The notes under the pieces were generated by a model. That model saw nothing but the letters and a program-made list of their open reading frames with translations, ran no database searches and was not told the DNA's origin. From contig MU385767.1 of the NCBI GenBank assembly GCA_022497155.1, forward strand, positions 1 to 64,000: a stretch of DNA of 64,000 nt. Direction: 5' to 3'. This document shows positions 43,976 through 56,240 of this stretch, in pieces; positions within the stretch are counted from its first letter, which is position 1, and the number at the start of each line of letters is the position of its first letter. This DNA is from Whalleya microplaca. Lineage: Eukaryota; Ascomycota; Sordariomycetes; Xylariales; Xylariaceae. The position numbers were made by a program, and so were the translations under genes.

Positions 43976-46233
43976 AGTGGGCTTTTGAAGATGGCAAATT
44001 TCTTAGAAGCTGGGACTGATGTGGGACAAATGAAGGCGAGTGTCCAAGGGAAACTTCATGTGGCGTGGCTACGGTATCAATAAATCTCAGGACGGTGGAT
44101 TTGAATCGCTTAAATAACCAGTTCAAGTTCATATGTAGTATACTTGTCCAACTGATACTCATAAATGACAACAAGGTGCTGTATATGACCATAAGAGTGA
44201 CCGATTTGAATCCAGTAGGTTCAATCGATCCTGAACGTTGCCTAGCACATGCTTAAGTAGGATAATGATGATAATCTCAGGTGTTAAACGAGGGCAGTAA
44301 TCATCCTCAAACCGGTGACTATCGTCATTGATTCCTGATCAGAATGACAACGCTGGGCTGGGACATCAAGGATCCAATCCCCCACCGGCTGGACCGATAA
44401 CGTCTTATCTTAGTTTGCCGTCACGTTTGTCATCATTAATCTATAAAAAGCGAGAGATCTGGGGTTCCAGATCTTCTGCCGTAATTAGTACCGGAGGCAC
44501 GGGAGGTTCCGAATCGCATCGACGATGCGCTCTGTATATCTGTGACATATTCCTGGGGAACTCCATAAATTGGTTGTTAGTCGATTATTAAGATTCGCAG
44601 CAAACTGTAAGCGACCCCATTGATATGCTTGATCTCAACTCATCGATTAGGTATCATGGTGTCTAACTTTAAAACATAAAAACGTATAGTTTACATGGAG
44701 CTGCTATAAGATGATTATATAGCCTCGTGATCATCATATATATGTGATATCAAGCAAGTGCAAAGTGGTTTCAATGCATGAGAAATATAGAATTAAGATA
44801 TAACTCTGTAACTGCTCCTTGCTACCTTTGTAGTATTTATAGTAGTATCTACGCTGCCGGTAAAGCTCATATCAAAACACCTTGTCTATGAGATATCGGC
44901 TACTGCTAAGAAAATATAAAACAGAATATTGTACATCCTCACTCAGGGTCAAGGATATACTGAAGCTTCAGTTTCCATACACATATAGACGAGACCTCCT
45001 CATTTGGCCTTACATATCTACTCAAATAACAGAATATAACAATCAAGGTAATATGAAAGAACCTGCACCCTTTAATCAGAGTACACACACACAGAAGCAC
45101 AAATAAAGTATTTAAACAGACTAGAGTTGCAATGCGTGTTCTATCATCCACGCTGTACCGCCTTGTAGCCGTAAGTAAATATGCCAAGTCAACCCCATAT
45201 CCAATCTCCCTGCTAACAACGCCAGCCCACTATCCTGTCTTCGACCTCACCAGTAAAATCATATACACGCAAACAAGCATCACCATACTAAGTAGCATAG
45301 AAGAACCCACATATGTACACGCATACACACACGCATACACACACGCATCAACAAATTACCCAGAACTCCAAACTCCTCAAGTCCCACCTACTCACCCTCA
45401 TAGCTATCGAACATATCAAGCAGACAAGCACTGCTTGTAACACACCACATTATCTCACATCACATACACCACACCACTCACCCCCCTTCACACACACACA
45501 ACACACCTCAAACAAAAGACATGTATAATGGTAATTGCCCAAAGTTACTATTCTCGCTCCCGGGAATAATAAAAACTCCGCCAGACGGTTGCTGTGTCCT
45601 GGCTACCTAAGTAACTACCAAACCCATGCACCCACATCCACCTCCCAACCCGCCATAACTGCAATAGAAAAAATAGTGTTGGCTAGTGATAATATCTAGC
45701 CATCCGTCCATACGTACCATACCATCCCACCAAGCATCCGAGGCAGATGTTCTAGTCAGAACCCGTGTTGTCAGCCAAACCAGGGGTGAACCAGCAACAG
45801 CCATCAGTAATATTCTTATCTCAGACGAGAAAACATCCACACATCCACATCCACATCCCAAAGACACACATACACCTTGGCCTTGCGGGCCCGCGTGAAC
45901 CCTTGACGCCGTAATCTACAGATTTATACATCTCCTGGTCTGTATTCGTTGGTTTTACTTTGTACATTTGATGCTGACTAACCATCTATCGTAGTAGTTT
46001 CCTGAACGCCGCGCTCCCCTTGGGTGACAAGGGCCTAGTTAACGTCCCATCTCCAACCGTCATGAAGAGTAACCCCCCGTGTAGCCGATTCTCAACATGT
46101 AACTTGGGGCCTCATGTGGACTCTCCTGCTGGGATTGCGTCCTCGAAAACCATCTAGGACATCTAGCTACTCTTCGCTCATGAACCTGCGAAGGACCCGA
46201 AATTGCCTGATTAAAATAGCCTTAAAAGATGAA
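43976..46233. other. Intergenic with CA-rich microsatellites
   Basis: About 2.3 kb without a supported gene. A CACACGCATA-type repeat lies at about 45310–45350, and a CATCCA tandem at about 45835–45860. The right end is the 3' flank of SWI1. Confidence 0.5.
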
Positions 46234-49200
46234 TCAACCCTCTAGTCCAGCATACGCACTTAATTGGTTTAACAACGACGCCCATTTCGGACTCTTCAGA
46301 CTCTGGAGAGCCCCAAAAAGGCTTTCCCGCGTCGGTAGAGCGTTGGGCGGAATACTTGCTGGGTCGTTCGGATCCCTGGCCTTCTCGCCCAACCGCCTTA
46401 GCGTAGACACGCCACACGTAATGATGTAGAGCACATCCGTATCCTCGCGCGGTTGAGTCCTAGTATTACCGCCTGGGCGTGGTGTCGGCTCTGCCTGTGT
46501 GCATAATGTGCGGATGAGCCGGAATAGATTCTGGGCGAAGCCCTCGCCAGACGAGAGCCAAGCTCGCGTGACACCAGTCTCATAACCGGGGGCGAGCTGA
46601 GCAAGAATGTCGGCCGTGAGCAGACCTTGCATAAGAAGTGCTTTGCGTGCTTCGACAAATGAGGGGAGATTTGCCGGACGGTTCTCTTTATTCTGATTAG
46701 GGATAGGAGAGATGGCAAAGGCAAAAGTCCGTGTTAGGAGCTCGTAAGGGGGAGAGGAGAAAGCATCAGTTGCAAATATTGTTTTGTAATGCGTCCTGTT
46801 CGGCTCGTCGCGCGCTAGCAACTTGGCCAAGGAGTCAACGGCGTGTGGTAAATACGGATGAATGGATGGTTCAAACGGTGAAAAGACAACCTTGCCTGAA
46901 GACAAGGAAGGGGCTGGCGATGGGGCGAACGCCAGTAGGAACTGGAGGAGACACAGCGCTTGCTCGCGGCCGGGGATTTCCACAGAGCCTGCAATGTTGG
47001 AAAGCAAGACGATGACGTCCTTCATGAAGTCGAGCGTATTCCTGGGCGACTGCAGCAGGTTCTCGTGGGTACCCAAAGACCGAATCACGCTACAGAGAAA
47101 CTTGATTACAATCTCATCGGCAAGCACTGGCTGATTCATTTCTATGAAAGACAGGTTGCGAAGAATCGTAGTGATGGCCAACAGGCGATCCGCAGCATGC
47201 TCAAGCTCGTAGTCCGCGTCCCCAAAGGCGTGTACTTTGCGCAGACTGTAAGGTTCAAGACGGCAGGCCCTCATGATATCCTCGTACGAGGTTAGATCTA
47301 TCTCATCCGAGATCGGGTCCGCCTTCTCGGCGAGTAGATCAACCTGTTCTTCGGCACAGTCTATGAGCGACTCCACTAGGTCCTCGCACATTCTCAAATC
47401 GATCAATAGGAGGGGGATGAACTCTCCTGTCCGCGTCACAGATGCGAGAGTGTCAAGGGCCAATCGGACCTCTCCATGTATGCCACACTGAATACTTTTC
47501 GTGAGGGCATGTATGTCGATGTTCCCGAGTTCCTGGGGTGGTGGCATGTCCGGTCTCCATTTCTCTAGGTCATTGCCTAATCTGAACAGGGGATCGGTGT
47601 CAAATCCGCCGTGAGAAGTCGGGGGCATCTCCCGAGAACATGGTGAGTACACATCGGGGTCTAATGAGAATGGTCCTGGGAAAGGAAGATTTGCAGTGCC
47701 ATTTGCCTGAGCACCGTCTGCTTGGGGTGGGGGATGTATCGAGATACTACCAGCCTTACTGGTAGAAGCTGGCGACGGCATCGGAAACTCACTAGTGACC
47801 GGTGTGGTATCGACGCTGCGCGATATGCTATTTCTGATATGTCCTGGACCTGTACCGACCTGCTGCTGGTTGATTTGAGGGTGTGGGGGGGCGGAGAAGC
47901 CGTTGACGCTGGCTTGTGGCATTCCTGGGGTCATCTGTTTGACGGGAGTCTGGGCATGAGGTTGCTGCATCTGAGGGTTCTGTGCCGGCTGCATGTGTTG
48001 CCCGGGGGCTACCTGGGGCATCCTTTGTGGTGTACCTTGGCCCGGGGCTCCGGGCATACCTGTTGGCGTGCCGGTTTGTTGCTTCATCTGATTCCTCGAT
48101 TGCTGCTGGGACCAAGCCTCCTCAAATTTTAAGAGATTTCGTTCGTAGCAGGCCCGTACTTGATTCGGCGCAGACGGAATCTGCTGCGAACTGAACCCGA
48201 CCGACGCGGCGACTTGAGCCCACAGATTGTGACCTGTGACAGTGCGGTAACCACCGAACTTGGACACGTTCTGGAAGAGCTGGAGTAGATGCAGTGGCCG
48301 GCCTTCAATGATGGGACTTGTCTCCAATGGAAGTTGTTTCATGTTCATGAACGTCGTCAGGTTCCTCAGGAAACCCTCTGGGTTGGTGCCTCGCTGCATA
48401 TGCGGCGGTGGTTGCTGAGGACGCATCGCTCCGGGAGGCATCTGACCATTTTGCATCGGCATACCTTGCATACCTTGCATTCCCTGCTTGGGCATCATGC
48501 CCCGACCCTGAGCCATGTGCTGTGCTTGCATCTGCGCGGCCGTCGGCATATTTCCTCCTTGTTGATGTTGCTGCTGCTGTAACCGCATCTGATATAATAA
48601 CATCTTCTGTTGTGGATCCATGCCGCGCCCTTGCGCCTGCATCTGTTGCATTTGGTGCATTTGCTGGGGGGTGAGCATCTGATTAGGATGCATCTGCGGC
48701 ATCTGTTGTGGCATCTGGCCCATCTGGCCCATCTGTCCCATTTGACCCATCTGACCCATATGGTTCATTTGGTTCATCTGGTTCATCTGATGTATCTGCT
48801 GGGGCATCATCTGCTGCGCCATCGGATTCTGGGCAGACGGTGGTCGGGCGGGTGACGGCGAGGGCGTGTAGTTCGGGTTGAAGCCGGGAGGAAAGTTCTG
48901 GGGATTCATCTGCGGGTTCATTTGAGGGTTCATGAACATACCCGGCTGGGGCGTGTTACCATGATCCGAGGGGACTGGTGATGCTTGTGGGCCGAACTGT
49001 TGTGAGGCCGGCGAGAACGGATGTGGCGACGCGGTATTAACGCGTTGCGGTACGCTTCCCGGACGCAACTGGTTGCCGGCCATCACCGGCGATGGCGACG
49101 CGTTCGCGGACCCATTGGGCTGTAGGTGAGGATAGTGCTGAGGCTGGCCGGGATTCTGTGGCTGCATCGCATTCGGTTGGAAGCCCGGAAAAGGCGACTG

Positions 49201-49569
49201 CTGGGGCGTGTCGGCGCGCGAGGTCGGTAACATGTTAGGATTCTGTCGCGGCGACGCGCCGATGCTGTCTTCTCGCGGACGAGGTCGTTTAGAGGGAATG
49301 ACGGAGTTGGTTTGATAGACGGGATTCGAGAAGGAGGGCGAGGCATTGCGCATCGGGCCATTCTGCATGGCCACGGCCATCTGTTGGGGATTGGCGAACT
49401 GGCCGGCAGCAGGATTGAACTGGCCGGCGTTCGCCATGAAGGCGGACGGATCCATCATGCCGCCGCCGGGCCCTGCCATTGCTCCCATGTTATTAGGGTC
49501 GTTCATGTGTGGGAAGCCGTGGCCATTGTGGTTTTGGACGGCCGCGGCCTCGTTTATCCAGGAGCTCAT
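46234..49569 (-). CDS. swi1: SWI1, ARID-domain subunit of the SWI/SNF chromatin remodeller
   Basis: Single-exon gene for 1,111 residues. The N-terminal 390 residues are low-complexity, rich in Met, Gln, Pro and Asn, with long QM runs and a tandem of GQM triplets. The ARID DNA-binding domain spans about residues 397–487: FLRNLTTFMNMKQLPLET, then LLQLFQNVSKFGGYRTVTGH, then LWAQVAASVGF and RACYERNLLKFEEAW. A second Gln/Pro-rich linker follows. The C-terminal region, about 640–1,111, is helical and repeat-like (for example RLLAITTILRNLSFIEMN and LLVTRTFAFA-like helices), as in SWI1/ARID1 proteins. It acts in the nucleus, recruiting the SWI/SNF complex to promoters. The start at 49569 (MSSWINEAAAV) is the natural one, since the region upstream is GC-rich leader and repeats. 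A single-copy conserved gene, unrelated to the cluster. Confidence 0.92.
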   Translation of the reverse strand: MSSWINEAAAVQNHNGHGFPHMNDPNNMGAMAGPGGGMMDPSAFMANAGQFNPAAGQFANPQQMAVAMQNGPMRNASPSFSNPVYQTNSVIPSKRPRPREDSIGASPRQNPNMLPTSRADTPQQSPFPGFQPNAMQPQNPGQPQHYPHLQPNGSANASPSPVMAGNQLRPGSVPQRVNTASPHPFSPASQQFGPQASPVPSDHGNTPQPGMFMNPQMNPQMNPQNFPPGFNPNYTPSPSPARPPSAQNPMAQQMMPQQIHQMNQMNQMNHMGQMGQMGQMGQMGQMPQQMPQMHPNQMLTPQQMHQMQQMQAQGRGMDPQQKMLLYQMRLQQQQHQQGGNMPTAAQMQAQHMAQGRGMMPKQGMQGMQGMPMQNGQMPPGAMRPQQPPPHMQRGTNPEGFLRNLTTFMNMKQLPLETSPIIEGRPLHLLQLFQNVSKFGGYRTVTGHNLWAQVAASVGFSSQQIPSAPNQVRACYERNLLKFEEAWSQQQSRNQMKQQTGTPTGMPGAPGQGTPQRMPQVAPGQHMQPAQNPQMQQPHAQTPVKQMTPGMPQASVNGFSAPPHPQINQQQVGTGPGHIRNSISRSVDTTPVTSEFPMPSPASTSKAGSISIHPPPQADGAQANGTANLPFPGPFSLDPDVYSPCSREMPPTSHGGFDTDPLFRLGNDLEKWRPDMPPPQELGNIDIHALTKSIQCGIHGEVRLALDTLASVTRTGEFIPLLLIDLRMCEDLVESLIDCAEEQVDLLAEKADPISDEIDLTSYEDIMRACRLEPYSLRKVHAFGDADYELEHAADRLLAITTILRNLSFIEMNQPVLADEIVIKFLCSVIRSLGTHENLLQSPRNTLDFMKDVIVLLSNIAGSVEIPGREQALCLLQFLLAFAPSPAPSLSSGKVVFSPFEPSIHPYLPHAVDSLAKLLARDEPNRTHYKTIFATDAFSSPPYELLTRTFAFAISPIPNQNKENRPANLPSFVEARKALLMQGLLTADILAQLAPGYETGVTRAWLSSGEGFAQNLFRLIRTLCTQAEPTPRPGGNTRTQPREDTDVLYIITCGVSTLRRLGEKARDPNDPASIPPNALPTRESLFGALQSLKSPKWASLLNQLSAYAGLEG
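48711..48790 (-). repeat. In-frame 9-bp tandem repeat coding for Met-Gly-Gln and Met-Asn-Gln triplets
   Basis: Nine-base units related to CATCTGGCC on the plus strand encode five GQM triplets preceded by NQM triplets within the low-complexity SWI1 N-terminus. Length change here would add or remove triplets without breaking the frame. Confidence 0.7.
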
Positions 49570-50232
49570 GACGGACGGAGTCGCGAAGGGGAACCCATCT
49601 GACTAGTTTTAGGCGACGTCAGCAAACAAGTTAGACAGCGACAAGGCCATTGAGATACGAGCAGAACAAAGAACGATGGATAGTGTCACGGGAGGAGGGC
49701 GTCGCGATGGAAAAGTCGCGTCGCGGATCGATTATGGGGGGTGTTAGTGACCGGTGCGATCGGGGGAAATAATGAGTTGATACGGTATGTGGTAGGCAGG
49801 TTTTCGGTGGTTGGGGGGCTTAAGAGAGGGTACCCAGAGCCAAATCAGTGCCAGGCCCCCAGTGCCGTACTAAGTACCGTACTGTGCGCCGCGGCCCGTC
49901 TAATATTCAAATATTGTACCGTACTCTGGCTGTACTGTACTGTACTGTCCTGCACTGTACCGTACTGTACGTATGTACAAAACCTAGTAGTGACGGGCTC
50001 GGCTACCAAAAGGCAATAAGAGCGGAAACTGGGAAAAAAATAGAGGTGTAACGCCAGGGAATTTTCTGACAAGCACGCGCCCACTTGGTAGGTAGCTGTT
50101 GGCAACTCTAGGTACAGCTAGGCCTGGCTGGAGTGGGCTCTATACACACAGTACAGTACAGAACAGAGCGTAGGTGCGCGTGTGTATGTAGGGCCGTGTA
50201 TGGCCGTGTGTTTGTCGGCTGTTATGACCTTA

Positions 50233-50424
50233 GGTGTGTATATGTGTGTATGTATGTACGTACGTATGTGTTTGTGTTTGTGTGTATGTGTGTATGTATG
50301 GATGTATGAGTAGGTATGTATGTGTGTGTGTGTGTATATGTGTATATTTGTGTATATGTGTGTATGAGAGTGTATGAGTGTATGAGTGTATGAGTGCGTG
50401 TATCAGTGTATGTGTATGTGTGTG
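50233..50424. repeat. TG/TATG-rich microsatellite
   Basis: About 190 bp of TGTGTATG-type units with interruptions such as GAGTGTATGAGTG. Confidence 0.75.
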
Positions 50425-50600
50425 CTCTAGTTATCGTGACCGATGACCGATAGACAGTCGCTTGGATGCAGGACTACGCATCGGCGTTCCGACAACAACT
50501 GAAGTCGACGGAAGTGTGACCTCTGTTCAATTCGGTATGGGCAAGTAGACCGGCATAGCCGGGGTGGGTGGAGGGTAGGTAGGAGATAGAGTAAGGGCAG

Positions 50601-50645
50601 CAGGTATCAGGTATCAGGTAGCAGGTAGCAGGTAGCAGGTAGCAG
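50601..50645. repeat. Heptamer tandem repeat CAGGTAT/CAGGTAG
   Basis: Six units of CAGGTAK in a row, with the last base of the unit changing from T to G part way. Confidence 0.85.
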
Positions 50646-50928
50646 GATGAGCGGAGGAAACTCAAAGAGAATAGCAGGTCTTACCTAAACTAATAGGAAT
50701 AAACAGGCGCGCGTGTCGTAGTGATTGACGAGTGTTTGCTTCGGGGTGGTCTGAGAGAGGAGACGAGGCGAGAGGGACGCAAAAGGCACTTGACCTGCTT
50801 GACTTTCTGGCGAGCTGGCCTGGCCGGAGCTCGACTTGGGTGGTCCTGGGTGGCTCAAGGTAGTCCAAGGTGGTCCTGGGCGGTCTTGGGTGGTCTTTGG
50901 TCGACTCAAGTGTTGCTTGGGTCCAGTC

Positions 50929-50970
50929 CGACTTGGGTTCGACTTGGGTTCGACTTGGGTTCGACTTGGA
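50929..50970. repeat. 11-bp tandem repeat GACTTGGGTTC
   Basis: Almost four exact units. The preceding 120 bp carry looser variants of GGTCCTGGGTGGTC. Confidence 0.8.
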
Positions 50971-53900
50971 GTGTGGGCTAGGAGTGGATGGGGCAGGATT
51001 TTTTTTTTCTGCTGTGCTTTCAATCCGATGGGTGGGAAATGGTCCGTGCCCGCCTCCTTTACTACCGGTGCTAGGCCTGGACGGGTTTAGGCCGGTGTCG
51101 AAGGGGGTAGATTGATGCGAAAAGCGAGATTGATGCATGAATAGACCGATGTGAGTGGGAGAGAGTCAAGAGAGTTGTGAGAGACGACGTCGATGCTGAG
51201 AGGTGGAGAGACGTTGCAAGGACCCACCTGTTGGGTTACAGTGCGGCATGGAAAAGGAGACGATGCCGACGGTAGGAGATGATGTACCTACTATGATGAT
51301 TACTGTAGGGAAAAGCGAGGGAAAGCGGCTAGTAGATACTTCTACTGCTATTTCGGTAATTACACGGGGGAATTACGGTAGCGACCAACTTGGTCAGGTC
51401 ATCATGCACAGGCCACATCCTCTCCTCCAACTTGGAGTTAGCCCAGTTAGCCCAGTTAGCCCCCATTAGGTACATGTACAACGTAAGCCTGCTCGGCTCA
51501 CCACCACCACTTGTTATGATGGAACCTTGGAACTCTTCCCCCCGAATGACTAAAATAAGAAACGAGCAGAGAAAATGGCGAGATATAGTCGACAACAATT
51601 CGGATGAAAAATGAATATATCAAACCCAGTTTCCATGAAGACTCATGAAGACTCATCGTGGCCGACTTACCGCATGTTGTTACAGCACTCCAGAACAGAT
51701 AACGTTGATTGCAATGCATTGACCAAGGAACCTTCCGCGGTTTCAAAAATAAGGAATTGTAGCCGAGATCCAAGGTGCATCAAGGGCCGGAAGATAATAC
51801 GGGAGACTCCATAACCCAAGCGGGACATTTTCACACGACATCCATCCCTTCTTTGTAGAACCGTAAATCCAGGAGCCCAGAAGCATGTATCCAAAAAGCG
51901 ATCCGTTTTCTCACGGGTCGGGGTCGTACCTCCGTTCTGCCTCACCGTTACCAGAATCTCTAGCCGGTGCCTGCGACAATGGATATCTGCTCATAAGCTT
52001 CTCCGAAGACGTAGTATATTTCCCGGGATGATGCATTTCCTAGATGCTTAGTTCAAGCTGAGACCGCAGTGCTAATCGACCAACTCCTAGACTTCAAGGT
52101 GCAATAGAGCGATAATCCAGTCAAGTGAGAAGCCCGGCTCAGGAATGAGTCTCGAGGCGTAGACGGAGTTGATGTGCCCCTCCTGGTGACTGCACAACGG
52201 AACCAAGTGACAGTTTATGGTCCAGACCATTTCGAGATGGGAAAAGATAGCATAATGAGTCATCGGCGTTGACCTCGCATCATGGTTCCCTCCATTCGGG
52301 TCCTGGGAGTGTTGCATTGGCAACTTGCCATCTGACAGATAAGACGTATGCATCAGTTAGCGTAGCCTCAATCGTCGTCGTGAGCATTCGAAGTCGCATG
52401 GCCCCTCTTGTTGCTCGGGATCCCACTGCACGGCAGCAGTCATGAACCGACCTAGGTTGACGTAGTAGTAGTTGAGTAGCTCTCGTATGCCATATGCATA
52501 GACATATAGACATATATGGCGGACTCGTGAACATATCATCATAACTTGGAAAGCATCCAAGTATGAGAGTTCTGGCCCCCAGTACCAAGCACTGCTGGAG
52601 CCTGCTGGAGCCTGCTGGCCACCGAAGGAATCAACGCTCAAACGCGGTGGCTGGCTGCAGGGCTGAGTACCTAATGCTGACATCCCACGCTGCACTACTG
52701 ACGCACGCAGCAGCGAGCGATCCGCATCTGACTGCGGCGAATGGGACCAATGGGAATGCGCCGATGACCCATTGCAGTGGGTTGCAAGGGCTGATACTAG
52801 TTGAATGGAGGTGGGTGGTGCTGCTGCTAGTGAACGAACAAAACGAACGGCCTACTCCTCCTCATCCGTATAGAGAGGCAACAACAATAAAATGTTATAT
52901 GCGTAAGCCAGGCAAGCAAGCAACCAACATAGATAACTTGATATGGCCTGGCGATCGACGGTGGGATGGTCCTCGCTATTTTCGTTCAATGTTCCTGTTT
53001 GGATCGACTGCTGGATGTGGATGGTTTCCGGACTGTTGGCTGGTGCACAGGTTTCGGGTGATGGTGCTACAAGCGATAAAATTGGGAACGCCCATGTGCC
53101 GCAGGAACCTTGAACTGTCGTCGTGTTGCTCGACTCGGTCCCTCATATACTAAGGTAGGTAGACCAGTAAAGCAGTGAAAATTTCCATCGGGTTACGCTG
53201 AGAACTTGGAATGGGCCGATCGCCTGAACAAGACCACAAGTGATCTTAATCTATTCGGGCGTGCCGATAGATCCCGTCTGGGCCATGATAGATTATTGAT
53301 GAGAGTTCGTCGCGGCTTGTGTGTCTGACTGACCCTTGCAGCTAGTCTTTGGCGGAGACCACCATCCCGGTCAAGGAATCCATCGTTGGTATGGCCGTTT
53401 GCGCAACGTTGGGTGCCCATACACTTTCATGGTCGACCATTTTTCCTGCCAGGACAAGTTTTGGGGATTAGAAATGAGCCATATCGTCGTGTTTCCTGTC
53501 CATCTGGCAAGTTTGAGTAATTCGGGAATTCTGAATCCCATGTCGCCTGTCTTCGAGTTTCTCTACTGGAGAAAAAGGGACCCCCCCCTTCATCATCAGT
53601 ATGTACGGTAAATCCGCACTAACACCGTTTTGGAATGTTTCCATGTAAGTGGGAAACGAGCCCGTCGTCGAGACAGAACAACGACGGCCACACGACTTGA
53701 ATGGCACGAAAAATAAATACGAAGGAAGGAAAAGGTGTGAGGGAATAGATTGAAAGAAGAAAAGAAAAGAGTGAGAGAGAAGAGACGGTCACAAGGGAAT
53801 GGGGAAGGGGTGGCAGATGGGCTTTTTAGGTACGGTAGAGCGAGAGGGAAAACGGAGAGCCCAGAGGGAAAATGGGTACATTTGACATTGTACCTCGATC

Positions 53901-54190
53901 TGGGTAACTAACCTGCCTATCTAACTGGGTCGAGAAAACCCAGTCATTTGATGATTCAAATTCGGGACCACGGGCTGCTTTTTATTTGACATTTCAATCA
54001 CTTTGATCAAGGCTCGAGTACCGACTTTCTCCGCAAGCTTTTGCCCATGTGCCCAATCGAAATTGTGAAGTCTGGGGCCGTCAGAAGCTTCGTCTTCTGC
54101 TGGATCATCATTTTGTGAACGGAAAGCGGATAAGCTTTCGCAGGTCACCTCGCTACCGCGTCAATCCTCCATCGGTGGCGAGGTATTCTG

Positions 54191-54226
<36 letters not shown>

Positions 54227-54231
54227 ACTAC
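54191..54231. repeat. CTG/CTA trinucleotide tract
   Basis: An uninterrupted run of about ten CTG units flanked by CTA units. It lies outside any supported gene. Confidence 0.85.
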
Positions 54232-56240
54232 ATGTACTCACTTGCTCGCGGGCGGACACATAGACGGGCAGACTGGTTAAAGTTTGTTTTTCTTGTTCCC
54301 ATCCTCCCAGTTTATGTGATCTGTCCTGCCAGCCACCGCAAGAACAAAAAAAATACGAACGTTGTCGAGATGCTAATAATAATGAATGCGGTATGCAAAT
54401 AAACCTCGGGGGAGATCTCCGGCAGGGTAGTGTAGACTAGTAACAAGGTAGGCAAAGGAGGGTATGGTGGGCTGGAATTGACGCGACCACTCACTTGGGC
54501 ACGACGACCTCAACAAGTCAGGAATCTGGCTTTTCATTTGACTTGATACCTGGTGTCACTGCCAGGCAGTCTGGCAGTCTGGTTGTCTTTCTGGTTGTCT
54601 GGCTGTTCCATTTGATCGCCTCTCTCATCATAATCAAGCTGAATCCCTGCCCCTCTCAGCATTGCCGACGTTATTACTCACCCACCCCCCGTTGTATGTA
54701 CTGTATATGTATGTAGCGTCGACGATGTTTTCTGGACTGCATTGGACCCATATTGGCAGGATCCACCATCTTGCAGCCGATGAGAGTATCACAGACAGCA
54801 CATGGCACGATTCACGACCACACATATAGCATTCGCGCCGTAAGACAGCAACCGTACTAGTTGGGTAGCTTAAGGGTACATGTATGTAGGTAGTTCGTCA
54901 CCGACGGGAAAGAAAATAAGAAAGATGCAAAAAGGACTGACTTACTTGGGTGCTGGTGAGTGAAACTTGCAGATATGCAGATGCTCGTTGCAGATCCCAT
55001 ATTCTGACCCCGGAATTCGAGAGCTGGCCTCCAATCCCCAGTAATAATAGGATTGCAATGTGGTCAATACGGCCGCAGGGCCGCTGCGTTTGCCGTTCGT
55101 CGAAATCATCGAAATCAAACATCCCCTTGATCCCCTTTTATTGTAATCATACGAGAAATAGACTTGCCGCTTGGCTTGGTTGAGTAAGTATGTAGCTCTC
55201 ATTAGTTGCCGCCTAGGTCGTCTCCCTTTCCACAGACTTCAGGGTAAAGTCTATGAGGTCTGTGAGAGCGGATGAGGTGAGACAAACTTGAGGTTCAACC
55301 GACATGGCGACCAGGGTGCCGTCCGGTACATACATGCGTGCTGCGTGCCTACTTGTTGGGTGTTGCGCATCTGTTGGTTGCCAGTGGTTTTTATTGTGAC
55401 AATCATCTATCACATCTTCTAAGAAATCGCTTGTGGGAATCACCTATCGAGATCAATATCGGCAACACAGCCAGAACAAAGCACTTCCTGGTATACATAT
55501 GCATAGAGGCGACACAGGCGACACAGGCGGCATAGCATACGAGTCTAGATTTGGGCCGAACGCACGCAAACATGGCTTCCAAAGTGGAGATGCCTCCTGA
55601 CGAGCTAACATATAAGCAGAACTCTGAAAGTCCTCTGGATAGACTCCAAGACAAGTAGTCAGTCTCGAGACGGGAAGGGGAAAGTTTATGATGCCGTAAT
55701 ACATAACGATGGATGATAAAGCTATCAGGAACAGGGGAAGGATCCCAGGCTCATGAACAGGCGAAATAATTTACACTTCAGCATAACAACCCTCAGCATT
55801 CAGCCACCACTTGCAGCATCTTTGGCCTATGAATTCATAATTCATAAAATTCAAATATCTACGACTGACCATAAACTCTTCATACATCTTCTTTTATTTT
55901 AAATATTATGCGTTCGTCCAGAGTGATTCTTCACGAAAGCACCTGTAAGTGTTTAAGGTAGTGGTGCAGTTTGTCACCAACCCTGCCCTGTAAGTCCCGA
56001 AAATTTGGGCGTCGATCTAGGGGTCTTGGGGGGCCCCTGGCCCGCCAATGATTGTCTCGTCAGTGCGGGAGCCGGTGCAATCTCAACGCAATGCCTGAAA
56101 CCATCACGTAAACCTGTGTGTATCTCAAGATACCTCTCTGCTCTACGCAGGGACATGAATCATTGCACAAACCTCTAGTGAACCTGTTGCGACTCGTTTC
56201 GTCACATCTCAGTTAATTGATAAAATACCAAATTCTCACA

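Larger units (their letters stand above)
49570..56240. other. 6.7-kb repeat-rich region without a convincing gene
   Basis: The DNA between SWI1 and the EVE-domain gene holds many minisatellites and no open frame with a recognisable domain. The longest frame (52563–53153) is compositionally unlike a protein. The first kilobase is probably SWI1 leader and promoter. Besides the tandem repeats listed separately there is a CTGTACTGTAC tract (49931–49978), a 9-bp GTTAGCCCA tandem (51436–51463) and a polypurine stretch at about 53700–53870. Confidence 0.5.

Noticed and set aside
45300..45530. CA-rich repeats as a CRISPR-like or telomere-like array
   Set aside because: The units are short, irregular microsatellites without spacers, and fungi do not carry CRISPR arrays.
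52563..53153. Open frame of 196 codons in the repeat-rich region
   Set aside because: No domain, no splice structure, start inside a small tandem repeat, and composition unlike a folded protein.
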